From Ceratothoa steindachneri (taxonomy: Eukaryota; Arthropoda; Malacostraca; Isopoda; Cymothoidae): DNA of 64,000 nt. The position numbers and the translations under genes were made by a program. Positions 1-14,295 of this stretch are shown piece after piece. How positions within the stretch are numbered: the stretch's first letter is position 1; each line of letters begins with the position of its first letter. The stretch is from the NCBI GenBank assembly GCA_963969495.1, contig OZ018325.1:203572739-203636738 (forward strand). Direction: 5' to 3'. The notes under the pieces are model-generated. The model was given only the letters and a program-made list of their open reading frames with translations, did no database searches and had not been told where the DNA came from.

Positions 1-1104
<1,104 letters not shown>

Positions 1105-1718
1105 GAATAACGAGTCTCTTTTGCAGAAATTGTTCACTAGTTTTACCTATATTTATCTACCGTTTTCCTTCATCTATATTTCCCATTTTTTGTTTATATT
1201 GAATGTCATCATTAGTTTTATTACGCTCCTTTAAATAAATAAATAATGCCTAGGGTAAAATTTAAATAACAAATAAAAATGAGGAATAATGCATCAGACA
1301 ATAAAGAAAAAGGATGGAGAAAATTAAAAAAATTATAGCAAAAAATAAAGAACAAAGATTAAATTTTATTGGAAATATAAAAGTAAAGACCAAAACAAAA
1401 TAGAGATAGGGAATAACGAGTCTCTTTTGCACAAATTGTTCACTAGTTTTACCTATATTTATCTACCGTTTTCCTTCATCTATATTTCCCATTTTTTGTT
1501 TATATTGAATGTCATCATTAGTTTTATTACGCTCCTTTAAATAAATAAATAATGCCTAGGGTAAAATTTAAATAACAAATAAAAATGAGGAATAATGCAT
1601 CAGACAATAAAGAAAAAGGATGGAGAAAATTAAAAAAATTATAGCAAAAAATAAAGAACAAAGATAAAATTTTATTGGAAATATAAAAGTAAAGACCAAA
1701 ACAAAATAGAGATAGGGA
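1105..1718. repeat. 306-bp tandem duplication
   Basis: Two copies (1105-1410 and 1411-1716) follow each other directly with a 306-bp period. I see only a couple of substitutions between them, for example GCAG/GCAC near the start and GATTAAA/GATAAAA near the end. The unit is AT-rich and non-coding. The near identity means the duplication is recent. Confidence 0.95.
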
Positions 1719-2456
1719 AAATAAATGAAGTTAAAGAGGGAATGAATATAATGATAAACAATCGATCTTAAGACATTAAAAATGAGGCTATATCGCGATA
1801 TTGAAGGGCTCCTCCAGACGACCTAACTAACCTCGAGCTATGTACTGCTTGAGAGGGTATTCTTGCAGAATGTAGATAGAGGAGTGCAGAAAAAGGAGCG
1901 ATACAAAAAAAAATACTGAAAGTAGCGTGATTGACTTGCGAACCGCTTCCTGCTTTGCTGAATAATCGTTGGCTTGCGGCAAATCCACTGTGACATCTTG
2001 AGTCTCAAAAAGACTCATTCAAGTAGTTTCTTTAAACCACCCGATTGCACTTCTCGGCACATTACACTCTCCCCTGCAGCTTTTCTCATTTTTTTAAATT
2101 TTCTTATCCCATGTTTTCCTTCTATCTGTCGTCCTCATTACTGGAGGCTTTGTGTGAGTTCGCTTCATCCAGGAGCTATCGTAGCTTAAGGACCAAAATC
2201 ATGCGCACATTCACACATAAACAAACATAAGACCATCGCTCCTATTACGAAGCAGCCACTTTCCAAGCATAAGGATTAAATGATGTTTAGCCTTGAATAA
2301 GATATTGAGTAGTATGAATCCGATAAATATGAGCGCATCCGTCGGTTGGATTTGAGCCGAAGTAGTAGGCATTACCATGGATTATCTATTTATTTATATT
2401 TTGTATAAAAAATAGCACCGACAATGTCACTTTTGGCAGAAAAGCTTTGAAAAGAG
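1719..2456. other. No gene recognised
   Basis: No protein family, tRNA or clear repeat seen. Confidence 0.5.
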
Positions 2457-2830
2457 CAGAGCTGGGCGTTGCGGCAACGAGTTGCGACTTTGAGAATTTG
2501 CCGCACTACGAATTTTGAAGTCGCTAACGTTTTGAAAAAGTCGGATTAAGCAAATTCGCACCGCCAATTTTCCGCGACTTTTGCCGCGACTTTGAAAAGG
2601 AACAAAGACGACTATTTTAAAAGAAATTACCGCAAGCTGTTTTATATGTTTTTTTCTGCCTTATAAAAGCATGTTTCTGTTATCGCGCTGAAGTTTACTT
2701 TGTAATTTAGCGTAGTCGCACCGGGGAAAAAATCGCAGTCGCAAAGTCCCAAGTCGCGCTGGGGGGGCTAAAAATAGAGTCGCAAAGTTGCGGTCGCACC
2801 TAAAAAAATTAGAGTCACGCCGAGCTACAA
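2457..2830. mobile_element. Possible hAT-like MITE
   Basis: The left edge starts CAGAGCTGGGCGT and the right edge reads as its approximate reverse complement (ACGCCGAGCT). Inside are repeated TTGCGACTTTG/AAGTCGC words in both orientations, so the element can fold on itself. There is no coding capacity. A CAGAG start is typical of hAT termini, but I could not find a clean 8-bp target duplication, so the class is tentative. Confidence 0.4.
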
Positions 2831-3950
2831 TAGCACAAGGGGCAGGTAAGGATCACAACTTCTGAATTAGTCTCTATCTCCGAGTGAAGGCGTCTGGCCA
2901 GAATTCTTCAATCCTGATCCCCACCCGAAGCAGCCTTGACGAATGCCAAGTCAATGCGATCTACTTGGTCGAAATTTGTCTGGCCAACAATCCTTGGAAT
3001 GAACGTGAGGCGGGATTATAATGCAAGGAAACAATTTAAGTGAGTTTTAGCAATTATTACAGAATTAGAGAACAGTGAAGACCCTAATGAGCAGAACCCC
3101 AAACCCGAAAAGCCGATATTGTATCGAAGGAGAAAGGGCGATCGGTGAATAATTATATGCCATTATTTCATAGTTGCAGGTTTCCTTGAGTCAACAATAT
3201 ACCCTTCTGCTTTCTTCCTTTCCTGAGCCTGTTCTTTCAAACAGGGGTTAGGTTAATCGTGCTACCCGTTCCTTTCAATTGTGAAGAAGTCTCTCAATCA
3301 GATATTACAACTCACATAAAAATCAGAATTACAATCGCTGTTAAGCAGTGGGCACTAAGGGTATGTTTACATCGGGGGAAAGGTGCTTGAAGAGTGGTTT
3401 TTTTACATCTACACCACATCCACGCAGAATACAAGTAAAAATAACACACAATCCACATCAAATTACACCAACCCCAAACAAAAATGAAGCAAAAATCTCT
3501 GCGAAATCCTCGCTAACTCCATAATAAATCTTTGGTAAACCCACACTAACCCAGCAACGATCCTATTTTAAATCTACAGCAGTGCAGCAAGTTCAGCCCC
3601 CCTTCCCAAAACCAAGCAAAATGAACGCCCCATTGATGCAAAAGCAACTCCCAATTCGTTCGTGACCGGTGGTCGCCTCCCAAAGTAGTGCTTACGATAC
3701 CTTCTGACACCAGAACATTGTTTGCGTTGGAATTCGCTGAGCAAACACCGACATCTGTTTACGAATCGTTTGGGATCCAGGATCGAGAGAATGGAAGGAA
3801 TTGCCAGGGTCATCGTCTTGTCCTCTTGTTATCCTCTAAGGACCTTACACACAAGGAGTCATGTGCCATATCCCACAGCGCTGGGGGGAGGGGGATAAGA
3901 TGCTGCCGAAAGTAGGGGAGAAATTGGTGAGAACACGGGATGACGGCTCC
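2831..3950. other. No gene recognised
   Basis: Unique-looking DNA. Open frames around 3574-3915 are short and match no family I recognise. Confidence 0.5.
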
Positions 3951-3958
3951 CACCCAAT

Positions 3959-4330
3959 AAAAGGGACCCATTGAGCCGTGCAACTGAGCAAACTGGAGGG
4001 CGAGAAAGACAAAGAGAGAGAGAGAGGGCAGTTGTGTTTATACATAGATAAAGAAGAGGAATGTACAACGTTAAGGAGAGAGAGAGAGTAAGAGAAAGTG
4101 AAAAAGAGAAAGATAGTAAGTGAAATTGAGAGAGTAAAAAAGTTCAAGATGGAGTAATAAACAGTAAAAGGAGTAAGAGAGAATAAGAGAAAGTGAGAAA
4201 GAGAAAAAGTGAGAGAGGGTAAAAGAGAGAGGAAGATATAGTAAGAGAGATTAATAGGGAGAGAATAAAAGGGAAAATTACCAGAAAGAGTGAGAGAAAG
4301 AGTGTGAAATAGTGATTTGTATAATATATC
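3959..4330. repeat. GA-rich low-complexity tract
   Basis: Purine-rich strand with many GAGAGA and AGAGAAAG runs. Long minus-strand open frames here are Ser/Leu/Phe-rich products of the base composition and are not genes. Confidence 0.9.
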
Positions 4331-5261
4331 CTCTTTAGTCTTATTACTATTCGCAAGAGTAAGAAACAGATAACTTTAAGGCGATTTCCGGCTGCCCGCG
4401 TTCGTGTTAGGTGGACGCCAATAGCCCCCTCCTCCCCTCTTCCCTTCTCCTGCTTTGCTGGAGAATTCTGCCCCTCAATTCGACACCCACCGAATCCTTG
4501 CTCATAATAAAAATTATCCACAAACTTTATTCAAGTTTTTGCTGCTTAATTCTTCGCTTTCGTCTCTGGAAACATTGGCTTCCCTCTGTATCTGTCTTTT
4601 GTTTGCCAGTGGGTAATTCCTTCCCCATTAACTTCTTTCCCCCACTCATGTGGCAACCCTGAGGAATTGAACCCCGCCCTTTCTTTAAAAAAAAACAACT
4701 TTTTTTCCTCTCGATTCCTTTTCCCTAAGTATATCTAGTCAGTTTTTGTTTTCTCCTTTACCTCATTTGTATGTTTAACACATCCATCTCGTCTGGTTTG
4801 ATACCAAAATTCAAATCACGTCGCTGTTCGCTCTCGCCTAACTTGAACCTAAGGTCCAAGCAAGACCCCTCTCCCCCGCCCTCCCAATTTCATAACGCCC
4901 GTTGATTTATCAATTCATTGAAAGGCTTGGTTTCTACTCAGATTCTTGACCACTTATGTTCCTCCAACTTTGATGAGATTTTCTAGACAGGCTTAAGGTA
5001 GGACACACACTGAATTAGTGTCCAAATTTAACCTCCATATATTAAAAATAGTAGGATACATAAATTAAATAGGTTCTGCTTTAATCATACAGGTAGGTCA
5101 ATTCTCAAGATGTAGGTAAGCTTTTCTACCACTCCCGAGCTAATTTTGTTCTTCTACTGATTTCCTTTCTCATGATTCCATCTGGAGTCTCGAGCTGTCC
5201 TTAAGCAACATATTCTCGTACCTGTTCTAAAATCTGATCATCAATTCTTATTGCGGGTCCT
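4331..5261. other. No gene recognised; pyrimidine-rich
   Basis: C/T-rich single-strand bias in parts, with no recognisable protein or RNA feature. Confidence 0.5.
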
Positions 5262-5446
5262 TTTTGTTTTCTCGACTCCACTCCAATTTTCAGCCACATG
5301 GCTTCGTTTACGCCGTTTTCAGCCACATGGCTTTGTTAACGCCAGACAACGTTTTAATACTAATAATAATAGTTATTATTATACTGGATATACTACTAAG
5401 ATCTATATAACTTCATCCAAACTGGAGTGGAATCGAGAAAACAAAA
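5262..5446. mobile_element. Short inverted-repeat (MITE-like) element
   Basis: A 24-bp terminal inverted repeat, 5262-5285 against 5423-5446, matches at 23 of 24 positions (core TTTTGTTTTCTCGA then TCCACTCCA). The 137-bp interior holds a 29-bp direct tandem repeat starting at 5287 and 5316 (TTTTCAGCCACATGGCTT) and an AT trinucleotide patch. There is no ORF. It resembles a non-autonomous DNA element or a foldback unit. Confidence 0.65.
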
Positions 5447-7420
5447 TTGCCCCCTTATTACTTCAATTTCTGCGAAAATTTATCATTATTTGAATACTCG
5501 AAAAAACATTTTCGCTACACCTATGAGACTGGCTTGTGATATCTTTGAGGTTCATAATTGTAATTCTTCGAGATTCTAAGCTAATATAATGTTATTACCA
5601 TATCGATGGGTATTTAAATATCTCTCATTAATTCCGATTCCTTTTGTCCCTATTTCAAAGTCCTGAAAAATCTGCTCTACTTCTTCACCTGACGGATCCG
5701 ATGACCTTTTTTTTAACATTCAAATGCTTATTGTACAACTGAGCGGGGCTCCAATCCAGCGTTTCTGCCTATTTCACTTATAGCTAAGGTCACATATATT
5801 ACTCATATAGGACGTGCGCTCCCACATTTTGACCTGGTGATGGCTGGAATCAGGTCAACCTTTGGAGCTGCCTGGGAAAGGTGGGGAACTAAAGCTACGC
5901 TCCCTTGAGCCTCCAATGTTCTCGTGGACCTACCCTTCCAATACATCGACGCCTTCACGTTGTTTGATGTCTTCTTCGAATTGGCCACACTCGCGGGGGC
6001 ATTGCCACTTGGTAGAGCGTTACCCTGCACCGACCTGCGATGAGGGTGTGGTACCCCAGAGTGTCCGGTACGCTCTTATTTTGTGTTCGAGCCTTAGGGT
6101 TCTTCGCGCACGGTACTCACCCAGGTACCGGGACGAGAGAAATCGCTACCGCTTCTCCATTGAACTCGTGCAAACCTAGTTGTGGATTTTTTAAGTTTGG
6201 GGAGGAGTCAGCCCCCCCCCCCGCCTCCTCCTGCATTGTATATATTGTTTGGTGTTGATCACATACTCGGGTGCCGGAGGGAAGTTGGCCTCCCTCCGAC
6301 GCCGGAATTCACCTTCGTAGTTTGGGTTTGTTTTTACTTTGTTTTTTCGCTTTATTTTTGTTTTGCCCTTTTGTGTTTTGTTATTTTTTTGTTGCATTTT
6401 TATTTAATAGTAGCCTAAAAATAGGCTAAAATATAATTTGGGTAACTATGACCCTGTATGCAATCATCAAACAAGATTCCTTAGAAAAAAATTATATACG
6501 AGGTTCGGCTGTGACCACGCTGGGGATCTTCTGATCACCCGGCAACAGGGAGAAGAAACGAGGAGTACACATTGCGATACGATTTAAAACCTAACTTGAA
6601 CGCTGAAAACCAACGAGGGCATCTTCAGGATTGGTAAGGAAAGTGGTGAAGCTGGAGGCAGTAACACTGAGTGCAGGATACAAATCCCGAGCGTAATCAA
6701 AGGAAAGAGAGATTAAGGTATTCTAAATTACGGCACGCAATTCTCCCGAGCATACCTTCGTTATGCAACATTAGCAACAGAGAGAATGGATATGAGCAGC
6801 GTGAGAACGGAGAGATGAAGAAAGTGTGTTCATTTTGTGTAGAGTTTAAACGTTCGTAAAGTTTTGACTTGGCAGAAAATAAATATTTGTAAAAATAAAA
6901 AGAATGTAAATTTTACATAATTTGAAACTTTTACAAATCTTGTATAATTGAGTCTTATTATGCTTAGATTATCTCTATGCTTCTCGTGAATTTCTAGCAT
7001 CGAAAAAGAAACTTGATCACTTTTTGAGTGGTCCTCGTAATTCATCTCCATAAATGTTTACATCATGTTCTAGAATGAACAAACAAATCATATGAAACAC
7101 AAAATATTCCTCTTAAAAATCATTTAAGTATTTTTTGTGTTTAATTAAATATCTATAGGTTATTAAGGCCTCTATTTGTTCTTATATTTAATGAACACAC
7201 TATATGGGTAATACTGAGATTCGGGGAGGAGGTGATACAGCCAGAGAGTTTGGCGAGCAAAAAATAGAGAGATAGAACAATTAGAAGAAGAAAAATAATG
7301 AGGGAGAGAAATATGCAAAGATGGATTAAATCATGGATGTTTAGAAGACAATGCTTGAATATCGTAGGTCATGCAAATTTCTTGACCTTCATGCATCTCC
7401 AGAGATTACCTGAATGGTTG
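5447..7420. other. No gene recognised; GC-richer block at 5800-6340
   Basis: 5800-6340 is GC-richer than its surroundings. It contains a perfect short hairpin near 6275-6298 (GGAGGGA/TCCCTCC) and a C run at 6212-6222. The open frames are short and unrecognised. The remainder to 7420 is AT-rich and featureless. Confidence 0.45.
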
Positions 7421-7424
7421 GGTA

Positions 7425-7620
7425 ACATAACAACATAACATAACATAATTACACGGATGACAAAAGCTACAAGGGCCTATCAAAGGTCATCCGCCTCCGT
7501 CAAAACCCACCCACAAAAAGCACCATCACCAGGGGAAGACAAAATCAAAGTCCCCCACAATATAATATAACAGATGACAAAAGCCACATGGGCTCATCAT
7601 AGGTCATCCGAGTCAAACGG
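7425..7620 (-). mobile_element. Two tandem CR1-like LINE 3' ends
   Basis: Read on the minus strand, two related segments each carry GGATGACCT...GCTTTTGTCATC; the downstream one is followed by a TTATGTTATG tail (7430-7450). The two copies (about 7452-7500 and 7566-7612) are diverged relatives. A short direct-repeat tail after a conserved 3' UTR is typical of CR1-like LINEs. No coding part is retained. Family assignment rests on the tail style only. Confidence 0.4.
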
Positions 7621-8215
7621 CCTCTTTTTTAGGGCACCCAAACTCCCAGGAAAACTACATCCAGAGGATTTCATCCAGAAACAGGCAGAGCTATTTCGGC
7701 CTTCGATATGCATTTACTGTTTGCAGTAAAAGAACCCCAAATAACTAAATTGCAGCGCTTATTATAAGTCGCCCAAATTGTAAACAACAACCACCGCCAT
7801 TGGAGCAAACAAAATTACACCCGCGAAGGAAATGCTGTATAATTGTTTCAAAGTACAAAAAAAAATCATTTATATATATATGATTGACACGTTCTATACA
7901 TGCACATAAATGGTGTATATATGTTTGGAGATCGGCAGTGTGCGGTCGGGTGTAAGTGGAGCACGCACATGCTTGTCTAGCGAGGTCTACATGGGAACAT
8001 AGCATATGTTCTCTGCTATTCGGCCGTGTTGATATTTTTATGGTAGCATTTTAAACACGGCAGCTCCTTTCTGCACATAAAATTGCTACCATCATTCGAG
8101 TCTTTCAAAGAAATTCACTTTAGCTACCTTTAAAATTGTCTTTGTCGACATTTTTGGCGCTTCGCATTTTTGAGGGGAAGTTGAAGTTTGCTTTTATCGC
8201 GTACTTAAATTTCAC
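7621..8215. other. No gene recognised
   Basis: No supported feature; a short TA run lies near 7870. Confidence 0.5.
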
Positions 8216-8760
8216 ACTTTTTTGAGGGGACTGGGAGGGTGTAGAATAAGGGAGTAAGGGGTTTGGTTATACTGAGAAGTAGGGCTGTGATAGTGGGATG
8301 TATTGAAAGTCGGAGTGAATTGTGAGAGTGTGTAGGGATGAATATTGCGCAGTCAGTTATATGAAGAGGGTGGGGGGGCATTGAGAATTTTGCAAGTTAG
8401 AAATTTTGGCAGTGTGAAGGATTGAACGATGAGGGTGGGTCTTATTTGGAAGGAAGGTAAAAGAAGTGTAGTGGATTTTAAGTGTGGTGTTGTAGTTTGT
8501 TACAGGTGTGGAGGTGTATGAAGTAGAAAAGTAGGAGTGTGGCGGATCTTAATTTTGTAATATGTTTGAGTGTGACAATGTTAAAAAGAAAATGTAAAAC
8601 AATAGGGATGGGTAATATTTGGAAATACGGTAATAGAAGTGTAGGGGTAGAATTGTGTGAAAATGTATATTAAAAAATTGCTAAGGTGAAAAGAAGTTGG
8701 AGTGGCGTCGTTGAAATTCGATCTAGTAGGTGCAAGGGTGATTGAATAGACAGATAAAGA
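8216..8760. repeat. G/T/A-rich low-complexity tract
   Basis: Degenerate GTGTAGG/GGAGTGTG words with almost no C on the plus strand. It looks like an eroded minisatellite. Confidence 0.6.
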
Positions 8761-10189
8761 AAGGAATAAATAGATACTATCCCGCCCTTCCTTAACAATT
8801 AAAAAAAAAACAGAAAAAGAACGAGAGCATCACTGACCAAACCTGACCCCTTTGAGAGCTAACCTGAACGTAAAAAATGAGCCAATGAACGGATACAGGA
8901 CAACTGAGAGGTCGCGAATAAGAAGTCCTCCCAGGAACTAATCCTAGGACCCTGGGTCCGAGTTCTGGGCCGCAGAACTCAGCTCTGAGCACCCGAGATC
9001 CAGAGTACGCGTAGAGGATCCAAGGTCATCTCTCGAGTACAAACGGAGACCTCGTTTTTAAGAAGGAATCGAATTTTTTCACATGTATTTAAACGGGATT
9101 TGAAAACTAACGATGGCCGACAGGAAAGGTCTAAAAGTGTTTCACTTTGAAAGTGGAGAAGTTAGGGGAGGTAAATGTGTGTGGAACTCATATAGACCGA
9201 GTCACCAAAAGAGATGGCAAGTAAATGCACTCGGCACCGAGAGAGCTTGCACGATTCCCGGTTCCACAGTCGAATAAATCTCCCTTACTTATTTGAGAGA
9301 GAGGGGCAGGACCCTTACTGAAGAGATAGGGGATAAGGGAAGGCTGGCTTCCTTATCGGGTGTGTAGGCAAGCCCCCAACCTGAAAATGCATTTAAAGCT
9401 TTGCTGCAAAATAAAGCGGATTTCACCCCGCTCCCTCCCCGCCAAAAGCCGGGCTCAAAGCGGTGAAGAAGCAAACTCAATCCCCTCCCTTTCCCCCTTT
9501 ACTTGCACGGACATTCTTTCTTTATCTGTTTCCCTCTCATCCTTTTCCCTTCCTTCATCCTCTCCTTCACATCGCTCTACCCATCGCTCCATCCAAGCAT
9601 TTGAGACTTCTAAATCCAGTTTTGCATATCTGCAAGTGCTCCCCCTTCTCCCTTTCCCCCAGTCCCATTCTTCCTTTACCTTATTTCCCTTCAAGTTGTA
9701 GTATCCTCGCCTCTGCCGGATCTTATTTCTTACCTTTCATTCGCCTTGAATCCCTTCGGCGGCCAGGGAACGCTCCAGCCAAGGAAGGAGTTTTTCCCCT
9801 GCATGGAACAGGCCCGTCAGTACTACTTTGAGAAGCACGTAATTCTAAGGAGTGGAAGATGTAATACAATGGAGTGATTAACAATGGTATAACAGAGAGG
9901 GTTGAATCAAATCAGAGTACCTCAAAAGAGATTACTATCGATGCTAAAGAGGTACATTTAATGGATAGCCCTAACATGCAGCTGGAGATAAAGCATAGTT
10001 CAGATGATAGCCTTCTCGACTCACCTCTTCACCCGGAATTGCGAAAAAAATACCTGATTGTGCTAAGAAAAAGAGCACAAATCTGTCAAACCTATTCTTT
10101 AAATTGCCCAGCGCTATAACTATTTACTATTTGTACATGTAGCTAGTTCTTTGTGTGGCATATTTTATGTATATGTGAAGTAGTTGCTT
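8761..10189. other. No gene recognised
   Basis: 9460-9700 is a C/T-rich tract producing spurious Pro/Ser/Leu frames. The 81-codon frame at 9874-10119 has ordinary composition but matches nothing I know. Confidence 0.45.
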
Positions 10190-10560
10190 ACCGAAGTAGC
10201 TCTAAATCGCGGAAGTTCAAGCTTACAAGGGTGATGTCTAGTCATTTTATGAATGAGGGCAAAAAACATCTAGTGATGAATATACTCTAAGCCTCTAAGA
10301 ATTTTGAACACCTCTATCAGTTGACCTTGATGTCTCCTAGTCTCTAGCGAGAGGATACCGAGCTATCGCGGGCGCGTCTGATAGTCGCTATGCTAAATTG
10401 ACGGGATTAGATTTGTGGCCCTGGCCGGCACCTTTTCAGGCGCTCGAGATCTTTTCGGTGGTTGGGGGACCAAAATTGAACCATGGACTCTTAGTGAGAT
10501 CAAACCAATGAGATACTCAAAGGGATCACAATTTCCTTGTTTCAATAACTGAACTGCCTC
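10190..10560 (-). pseudogene. CR1-like LINE reverse transcriptase, 3' part
   Basis: Minus-strand conceptual translation with stops contains the C-terminal signature of CR1/L2-group LINE ORF2: a degenerate 'LVRxHxE...' segment, then 'RATNLIPSI', 'LGILSLETRRHQGQLIEVFK', 'ILRGLE' and an arginine/lysine-rich end near 10200. In intact elements this region follows the reverse transcriptase palm and thumb. Several in-frame stops show it is dead. The rest of the element is absent, so this is a short relic. Confidence 0.75.
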
Positions 10561-11984
10561 TTTGTGTAAGCAAACAGTCGCTAGGCCCTTTTCTATTCCT
10601 CAATACATTATCTAGAGAACTTTTATTCGCTCTTAATCAGAAGAATAGTCTTTCTTGTCGTTGGTGGCCATTAATTCTGTGCCCGTAGAAAGTATAATCC
10701 GACATTGGGTTTTCATGCCCGATGTGAATCACCTCACCTTTGTTTAAGTTAAAGGACATGTGTCGCCCAGACTGCAAGGAAAGTAGGCCTGTGGCACCCA
10801 TATTGCAAGATAAAAAGGTCCAGTGAGGAACCTCCATAAATGAGTGCTCAATGGATCTAGGAAATCCTAAGATTGAACACACATATTAACTAATTAGGTT
10901 AATCAGACATGTAATAAGTAATAAACCATTGTAAAATACAGAATTACTTATAACATAACTGTATATTTATTATAAATACATAAGAAAGGCATGCAAATAA
11001 CTGTTTTCCACACAGCTACACCACACACACACACACACATACATACATACACAAAGAAGCAGCTGCGGGAAGTCGAGAAAATACAGAGTGAGATATGCTT
11101 TGGTCTGTCGAGTGTTCGGGAAGGTATCAGAGGAAAAATAAACAGGCATTTCTTGATCGGATCTGCCAGCCCGGTCTAAAAATGTGCACAGATACTCGAG
11201 GAGCGCACACACCTCTGAACTCCTCACAACGGTTAGCGGAGAGGCTAACAAGTGAGTTTCCTATCGTTAGCTCCGCCCCCACCCTTTGAGAAGAAAAAAA
11301 GGAGGTGTTGCCCCCCTAAGCAGGGAAGTTATAAATAAACAGGGGAGGACATCGTGGGCAGTCAAGGGGAGATCATTTAAATTATTCAGCCGATTAGACT
11401 CAAGTAAAGGCACCTTCCTCGTCCGTTTAGTATTACTGGCACCAGCGGTCCTTCCCTCGCTCCTAAATCCTGTCACCTTGCCTCAGCTATGTAAGTAAAA
11501 CTTACCTACCGCCGCACAGAACTCGATTTATTTCGCTACACCTAATAAGAAAGACGTATTTCAGTAATAAAAACCTATTTATCGTCACTTACCCCATAAG
11601 TCTTTTCCTTTAACCCTGAAGTAACCAAGGCACTTTCTGGAACCCAGTCTAGAGGCAGAATCTACGTAAGCCTTTGGAGTCAGAGCAAACTCGACGGGGG
11701 GATCAAAATATAGTCACCCGTCGCGCCAACCGAAATCCGACCAAGCCTTAAAAGGTCATTAAATACCGTAAAATCCAAGACCGATCTCGTTTTGGACAAT
11801 CCAAGGCTAGTAGGCAACGTAATAAATTTCTGCGTCCTGTGAGCCTTCGGGATCGTAAAAAACCCCGCAGTTCAGCTGAAACATAAATAGACAGAGGTTA
11901 GTCAGGTAAATGAATCTGTCAGAACAGTCTGTGGGAGACTGCTTACACAAGGCATGAAATCATGTAAAGCCCACTAGAAACCGC
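10561..11984. other. No gene recognised
   Basis: Contains a (CA)n/(CATA)n patch at 11023-11050. Open frames near 10640-10880 and 11100-11500 match no family I recognise. Confidence 0.45.
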
Positions 11985-12580
11985 CGAACAACCTTTATCA
12001 AAAGCGACGTCAACTTGCTTGGGCACGTGTTCGTCTACACTGGCCATGTGCCAGTGGAGACGTGTCTTATGTTCCAACGAATCCACATTTTAATTGTTCT
12101 CTAGCCCAGGCAACGTTATAATCCTCAGAAGTTAAGGGACCAGTGGAATCGAGAGTGTATATTGCAAACAGTAAAGCATGTTGGCCTCTCTGTAATGGGA
12201 TTTGGTTACATGTCAAGTTAAGAGGTGGGTATTTTCACCGTTTGTAATAGCATCATGAATTTAGAATTACAATGCCCCACGTCACGAGTCTGCATCCTCC
12301 ATATAGTGGATCTGGAACAAAAATATCAGGATTACTGGCCACCTCTGCCTCCGGATATGAATCCAGTAGAAAACCAGTCAGGACCTGAAATAGGCTATCC
12401 GACTCAGTCAGACAGCCTTCAATGAGCATTAGAAGGCATTCTTCACCGAGGAGTACTCCAGTATCAGGTGTCGCAACCTTGTAGAGAGAATGCACCAAAA
12501 AATAAATGTTCTCATCACTGCCAAGGGACACTTGAGATGCTACTGAGCTTCCTGGAATCAATTTAGTGTTGTTATAATTT
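11985..12580 (+). pseudogene. Tc1-like transposase relic
   Basis: Frameshifted plus-strand remnant of a Tc1-family DDE transposase. Visible pieces in order: 'QLAWARVRLHW' before the first catalytic region, then after loss of frame 'PHVTRVCILHIVD' and 'WPPLPPDMNPVEN', the degraded form of the WPxxSPDxNPIE block carrying the third acidic residue. The first catalytic segment is not recognisable and there are stops. No terminal repeats were identified. Subfamily cannot be assigned. Confidence 0.7.
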
Positions 12581-13435
12581 TCCCTGAACATCAACTACTT
12601 ATATGTTGATTATGTTACATGTTTTGGCAAATTTTGTATTTCGATAATTATTGTTGATTGTTTAGGACATATATAACTAAGTGTTATTTATTCATCCTTA
12701 TATCACTCTTATATTCATATTGATATGGAAATAAAAACTTTGAGACCTTGCAGTTATTCAATTTCCTAACATTTCTGAGGTGTTCGAAAGCCACTGGCTG
12801 TAGCTGTAGGTACGTGTGGACAGTGTGATACACTGTGACCAGGCCTAATAAGAGGTACCAGTGATGTTGGGTGATGTTATTGATTCGTTGGCTCAACTTG
12901 CCAACTTAGGTATTATGGTTTTAGAACTTATTTTTAAGACTCTAGCTTCATTTTCTTTCATTAATTTCCTAAGACATAAATCATCACTTCTCCCGGGTAA
13001 ATATAATATTTATGTGTATTTATTTATGGTTGTCAATTCTTGTTTAAATCATTAATGACTATACTCATTACTGATAGCAAACTGCGTTGAGACTTAAATC
13101 AAAATCTAGGTTTCACACACCAATACTTATTTTAAAAGGTTGCTTAAAAAATCTTGAAGCGTATCGAACGATCTTTTTCAAAAGTCGAACTAAGTAAAAA
13201 CTATCTGGGAAATAGTATAAGTGAAATAGTATATATATGATGAAAGGTGATGCACTATCGCAAGGTTAATGATTAATTGAATCACACTCCTGAAGACATA
13301 TTTATTCCCAAACAGTTTCAGTGTATCACACACCCTTGTCAACTGACAACTGAGTAGAAAATTACAGAGAACTCCATATACACCTCTGACCTGATAGACA
13401 ATGACCATGTTACCTGACCCATTCCTCTGATCGGG
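12581..13435. other. No gene recognised
   Basis: AT-rich DNA without supported features. Confidence 0.5.
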
Positions 13436-14295
13436 CTAATCCGAGGGGAAGACATAATTTACTACCTGATTAGGTATGGGCAGTTTTACAATTTTGTTTA
13501 TCTGCTTAAATATCAAACTAATAAAATAAAATTGACCTTCACTTAAATTGAAATTAGGAATGGATGTGATCAAATTTGATTCTACAATTCTTCTTTTGAC
13601 ATAATTTCTTGAATTAAAGACCAATTTACTTCATTGAAAATCGATGGAATTTAAATCTCTGACCAAACAAAATACTCCACTACTTTCATTGCCAACTTTG
13701 ATGTCCCTCTTATGTTCAAACAATCTCTTATCTAAATTTCTTCCCGTTTCACCTACATAAACATTTTCACAAACTTTACATGAAATTACATATACCCCTT
13801 TATCCTGTTGATCTTTAGGATTCCTGTAAATCATCATTTGGTTTATAGAATTATTATATTTAAAAGCTATTTTAATTCCTGTTTCCTGAAATAAGTGCTT
13901 AAACTTATTTAGTTTGTCATTAAATGGCAATGGTATACATTTACTGAAGTCAGTAGAACGTGCAGGCTTATTACAATAGTAAGTTTTCCTAGCTGCAAAA
14001 TGAGCTGATGTTATAAACCAATCTGGGTAATGCAGTTCTGAAAAGATAGTTTTGATTTTAACAATTTCTTTTCTAAATAAGAATGATGACATATTCTATA
14101 TGTTCTAAGAAACAGGGTAGATATTACAGATTTTTTTAACAGTCTTATTATGGCAGGAAAAATAATGCATATATGCATTTGAGTGAGTTCGCTTCCTGTA
14201 TACAAATATTTTTATATCATGGTAATCTTTGTTGATAAGGACATCTAAAAAGGGTAAGGAGTGGGAAAAAGACAACAAATTATATATAAATATAT

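Noticed and set aside
9463..9831. 122-codon Pro/Leu-rich frame
   Set aside because: Overlaps other open frames on both strands in a pyrimidine tract; composition only.
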